NCBI GenBank assembly: GCA_947179265.1
Contig: CAMXBB010000115.1
Location: 1 to 5,017 of the forward strand
Source: an uncultured Bacillota bacterium
Lineage (GTDB): Bacteria; Bacillota_I; Bacilli_A; RF39; UBA660
Direction: 5' to 3'
Length of the DNA stretch: 5,017 bases
Positions 4,942-5,017 of this stretch are shown here, piece by piece. A program made the translations under genes and the position numbers. The notes under the pieces are model-generated. The model searched no databases and had not been told where the DNA came from. It was given only the letters and a program-made list of their open reading frames with translations. Position 1 is the stretch's first letter. Every line of letters begins with the position of its first letter.

Positions 4942-5017
4942 TTAAACCTCTAAACTTTCTATATAATTTTTAATACTTAAATAATTTTCATAATAATTTC
5001 CATCTAATATTTCATAC
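4942..5017 (-). CDS. C-terminal end of an upstream gene, possibly a NadR-like ATPase/nicotinamide riboside kinase (partial)
   Basis: Reading the minus strand from the right edge, one frame stays open for 24 codons to a TAA at 4942-4944; the other two close almost at once. The tail begins YEILDGNYYENY and ends IKNYIESLEV. The pattern of a hydrophobic strand, L-x-G-x-Y, then an amphipathic helix resembles the C-terminus of NadR-type AAA ATPase/kinases, which often sit beside pnuC and phosphorylate the imported riboside. That match is from memory of the family and covers only two dozen residues. The gene runs beyond the window. Its last codons contain the pnuC ribosome binding site, and only 3 bases separate it from pnuC, so a shared operon is well supported while the product is tentative. 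Confidence 0.6.
   Translation of the reverse strand, partial: YEILDGNYYENYLSIKNYIESLEV

Noticed and set aside
4939..5017. NAD- or vitamin-sensing riboswitch in front of pnuC
   Set aside because: The bases before pnuC are the coding end of another gene, leaving only three non-coding bases; any riboswitch would lie beyond the window.

Overview
The window is a compact, AT-rich stretch of bacterial chromosome. Every gene I can support lies on the minus strand. The AT-rich codon use, strong AGGAGG-type ribosome binding sites, TTGACA/TATAAT-like promoters, short AT-rich hairpin terminators and the gene content (GH25 muramidase, PnuC, membrane-anchored thiol proteins without an outer membrane or periplasm) suggest a low-GC Gram-positive organism (Bacillota, possibly an Erysipelotrichia/Coprobacillus-like or related gut Bacilli/Clostridia lineage; this placement is inference). 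Tryptophan is encoded by TGG and no reading frame needs UGA read-through, so the standard bacterial code fits and a Mycoplasma-type code is not needed.

Layout in transcription order (right to left). At the right edge is the last 24 codons of a gene whose C-terminus resembles NadR-type ATPase/kinases. Three bases after its stop comes pnuC, a nicotinamide riboside transporter, which ends in a clear terminator. Next is a free-standing GH25 muramidase with no visible secretion signal and an odd Cys/His tail made by a 12-bp duplication. Then, behind the best promoter in the window, comes a transglutaminase-fold protein with an intact Cys-His-Asp triad; its stop codon lies inside its terminator. 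A class I SAM-dependent methyltransferase follows, whose extended -10 promoter abuts that terminator. Finally there is a two-gene operon with a TAATG start/stop overlap: a membrane-anchored rhodanese with a single cysteine, then a membrane-anchored tandem-thioredoxin protein (one CxxS domain, one CPHC domain). It ends in a hairpin terminator that overlaps the last stop codon.

Functionally, the right end looks like vitamin B3/NAD salvage (import plus, probably, phosphorylation). The left end looks like an extracytoplasmic sulfur/thiol redox pair, and is the most interesting part: the rhodanese and the double thioredoxin are translationally coupled, share the same predicted topology, and have between them a small, clearly assigned set of reactive cysteines. 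The middle genes (muramidase, transglutaminase-like protein, methyltransferase) appear to be separate short transcription units with no evident common pathway. I see no RNA genes, insertion sequences, CRISPR arrays or phage modules. The first 88 bases hold no gene I can defend.
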